From Tyto alba (Eukaryota > Chordata > Aves > Strigiformes > Tytonidae): a DNA stretch of 64,000 nucleotides. Within the stretch, counting starts at the first letter, position 1; each line of letters begins with the position of its first letter. The stretch covers positions 13,684,314 through 13,748,313 of the forward strand of contig NW_024881295.1 of the NCBI RefSeq assembly GCF_018691265.1, written 5' to 3'. Of the stretch, positions 61,430-64,000 are shown piece by piece. A program made the translations under genes and the position numbers. The notes beneath the pieces are model-generated. The model was not told the origin of the DNA and did not search any database. It saw only the letters and a list, made by a program, of their open reading frames with translations.

Positions 61430-61495
61430 ACGCATACTCAAAGTTTCCATTGAATTAAATATGAGTTACATGTACATAGGGACTTGAGGCAGTCT
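61430..61495. repeat. Ancient repeat remnant
   Basis: TTTCCATTGAATTAAATATG followed by AGTTACATGTACATAGGGAC resembles the right arm of an ancient amniote repeat with a CCCATTGAxTTCAATGxGAG centre followed by TTACATGTGC words. It is diverged, with uncertain ends. Confidence 0.4.
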
Positions 61496-61853
61496 GTTTT
61501 AATTAGTGTGAAAATGTCAAGTCCCTGTATACACTGCAAGACTAAAAACAACAAGACATTTAACCCTTTCATTGCTAACAAGCATTGTATAGAAGCCAAG
61601 TTAGAAAACCTCAGAGGAATCAAATAAATGTAAAATGGCAGATTTCTACTGGAAGGTTACAAGGAAAACAGGTGCCCAAAAAAATCCTACCAAATGTTTA
61701 AGCAAACAAAGGAAAGCCTCTTAAAACTGTCCTGAGTTTAGCCCATCAAGTCTACTGTTAAGCAAGTGGTCAGATATTCAATATTGGTGAGAACCTAGTA
61801 GTTCTCATTGATCTGGAAAAAACAAACAAGTTAGGGCAGTCCATTACTATGGG

Positions 61854-61869
61854 AAAAAAAAAAAAAAAA
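61854..61869. repeat. A16 homopolymer
   Basis: Sixteen consecutive A residues followed by GAAAAAGAAA. No retroposed body is recognised to its left. Confidence 0.75.
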
Positions 61870-64000
61870 GAAAAAGAAATATTAAGCTTGTCTGGGAGTC
61901 CTATTGTCTTCAGTATCCAAATATTTTATTGAAAACTGAAGCTATGTATCATGGAGAAATACTTCGTTGAATTGAAGCCTAGTCTTTTAACCCTACACTT
62001 AAAAGACAAAATTCAAGGTCTCAATTCTTGAAAAAAATGGAGCTGTAAGAATAATTGTCTCCATCTTACAATGCAATGATTCTACAGTGTTGTTAGATGC
62101 TCAGTCTATAAATACTTGATCTATTTTTAGTTAGAGGAGCTAAGTCATACTTTGTTAGTACTGTAGCTATAGCAGTATACAGCAACCTCTATGCAGGTTG
62201 TACCCTGGGTCAGTCTCCTTGATCTGGAGACACTCACTATCTTAAAGCTGCACTGATACCACAGCTGTCAGTAGTTTTAGCACAAGTTCTTCTTGACTGA
62301 AGCTTCTCATCTTAAGACACATTTGAAAGTGTCAAGGCAAACTCAAAGAGTATGGCTCCAGACTAGCTACAAAAGGATCTTTTCCTCAATTTTTATATAG
62401 TTGTTCTGCATCAGGAAATTTTAGTTACATACTACTAATACCAACATGCAGCCAGATAATGTGTAGAAGGAAAATTAATTGCTCTTCCAGAGCTTAATCT
62501 GTGACTTTCAGATGTGTTCAGAATTAGTTCCACAGTATGAGAATACAGATAGGTATTTTCACAAAGCTGCTCTAGGATGCAGGAATACTGTCCTCTTAGT
62601 AGGTAACAGAAATAGCTGCCATGTTGTTTTTTTTTTTTTTCCCCTGGTGACTACAGCCTAACACATCTTCTGGGCCAAAGTAGTAATGACAATAAATGAA
62701 CTGCAAGAATAGTATGGATGATCATAGACAGGGCATGGTATTACCTGGAACACAACCACAGCACCAACAGCCAGCCTTTCCACTGGGACATTCAGCCTCA
62801 CATACATACCCTGTCTCTGTGTCAAGAAAGTCCAGAAGAACACTCCCAACATATTTAGGGCCTTGTGCCTCTCTGCAACCAGAAGAGACGATCATTAGTA
62901 AAAGAATAATTGGATCACTACATGGTCTGTGAAGAATTGTGAACTTAATATAGAGTTAGCAGTATATATACGCATCTACAGCTAGCATTTTATATAAAAA
63001 GAATTTCAAATTAATACACTCTATTGGCAAAAATAAGCAAAAGAGTGTATGATGTAGATTCATACATACTGTTATTTTTGTCTTGAATCAAACAACTGAC
63101 TTCAGATAGCATAATTAAAATTACAAACCTTTTAATCACAGCACAAGTTAGTAAGATATGGACAGACATAATTACATAGCAACAATTGTCTAGGCTCTGC
63201 TAACTCCAATATTAAGATATTTCATGGAAAATGGCAAAAAACAATGTCATATTATTTCTCCAATTCATTAATAAGCATGTTTTTTGCACACTATTCTTCA
63301 TGGTGTATTAACTTATGACAGGGGTCAGGGCTACATTAAATTATAGGATAAATTATTATAGTTAACAGTGCTATTTGACAGCTTCTTAGGTATCTGCTGC
63401 TCTTAAACTTGTTCTGCATAGAATTATTTTTTTAACAGCACAATAAGAGAAGTCTTAAATAATAATGCATTTTACCTGGATTCCCACCCTTTTGTTACGC
63501 TTGTCTACACAGAGCAAGTGGTGACCAAAGATAACTATAAGAAAAGAATAAATCATAATAGATCAGCTCATATTTAACATTTACAGACTCTGAAGATTTA
63601 AAATACAAAGTACAAGTTTGTCCTTCCTCCTACTTTCAGGTAACATCTGACCTCAGTTTCTTCAAATTTGGGGTGGTCTGAATATAGTAAGAATCTGGTC
63701 CACAGTCTTGACTTGCAATGTCTTATATGAAAACTTGAAAAACGATCAATTATTTTCTTTCAAGAGTGTATGTGCTACATTTTTCAAGGAAAGGTGATAT
63801 CCACAGGTGGGCACCAGGTATGGTTTTGTGTTCTGTAAGGACATTTTGCTGTTATATATTTATGTTTACAACATTAATAAAGCTTCACACTCATTATGAC
63901 CTCTTTTACATCCCCACCCCTGTGATCAGTACTCTATCTCCTCCTCTTTCTCACTGCATTTTGTTTACTGCAATCACAGAGATATGTTCACAGAGCTGAA

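Larger units (their letters stand above)
60646..64000. other. Non-coding DNA to window end
   Basis: No gene is recognised. An open frame at 60741-60992 contains VYDYYV but nothing else of any known family. The stretch includes an A16 run (61854-61869), an ancient repeat remnant (61430-61495) and a T14-15 run near 62626-62640. Confidence 0.6.

Noticed and set aside
1..64000. CRISPR array, operon, phage, plasmid or insertion sequence structure
   Set aside because: No regularly spaced direct repeats, no bacterial gene families and no Shine-Dalgarno pattern; all mobile elements are of vertebrate type.

Overview
The window looks like vertebrate nuclear DNA, almost certainly from a bird. The evidence is an avian-type CR1 LINE with the characteristic ATTCTATG-type 3' end (29551-31180), three solo LTRs with TGT...ACA ends and 5-bp target duplications in an ERVL-like style, several older CR1 scraps, tRNA-derived SINE-like sequence, and AT-rich surrounding DNA dense in stop codons and low in CpG. 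No bacterial, phage or plasmid feature is present: no operons, no Shine-Dalgarno-led reading frames, no CRISPR array. I could not recognise a single intact protein-coding gene, rRNA, tRNA or known ncRNA. The stretch is best read as intergenic or deep-intronic DNA (a gene desert), and the window alone cannot decide between the two.

Layout. 1-11.4 kb is mostly plain AT-rich DNA with short homopolymer tracts and one small hairpin. 11.4-14.7 kb holds old repeats: a palindromic ancient repeat, a badly decayed CR1 on the + strand, and two tRNA-like SINE remnants, one clearly built as an inverted pair. 19384-20450 is a long (1067 bp) solo LTR on the - strand. 24211-24686 (- strand) and 48418-48883 (+ strand) are two copies of a shorter, related LTR family. 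27.1-27.6 kb and 31.6-31.75 kb hold other old CR1/ancient-repeat pieces. 29551-31180 is the youngest LINE, a 5'-truncated CR1 on the - strand whose reverse transcriptase has lost catalytic aspartates. 49952-50092 is an AAT microsatellite with an internal AAC block, next to an AT-rich flank.

Between the repeats, four stretches (about 33.1, 34.7, 39.6 and 52.7-53.3 kb) have the texture of conserved developmental enhancers: dense homeodomain, SOX/FOX, MEF2 and E-box words in otherwise non-repetitive DNA. This is inference from composition and needs alignment to confirm. Two segments (45649-45837 and 60507-60645) have good splice acceptor and donor signals around an open frame and are the only candidate exons I would test. 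A recurring ancient palindromic element centred on GAAGTCAATGGGA appears in decayed form at several loci and is the most widespread structure not covered by ordinary gene annotation. I found no clear evidence of a novel multi-gene system.
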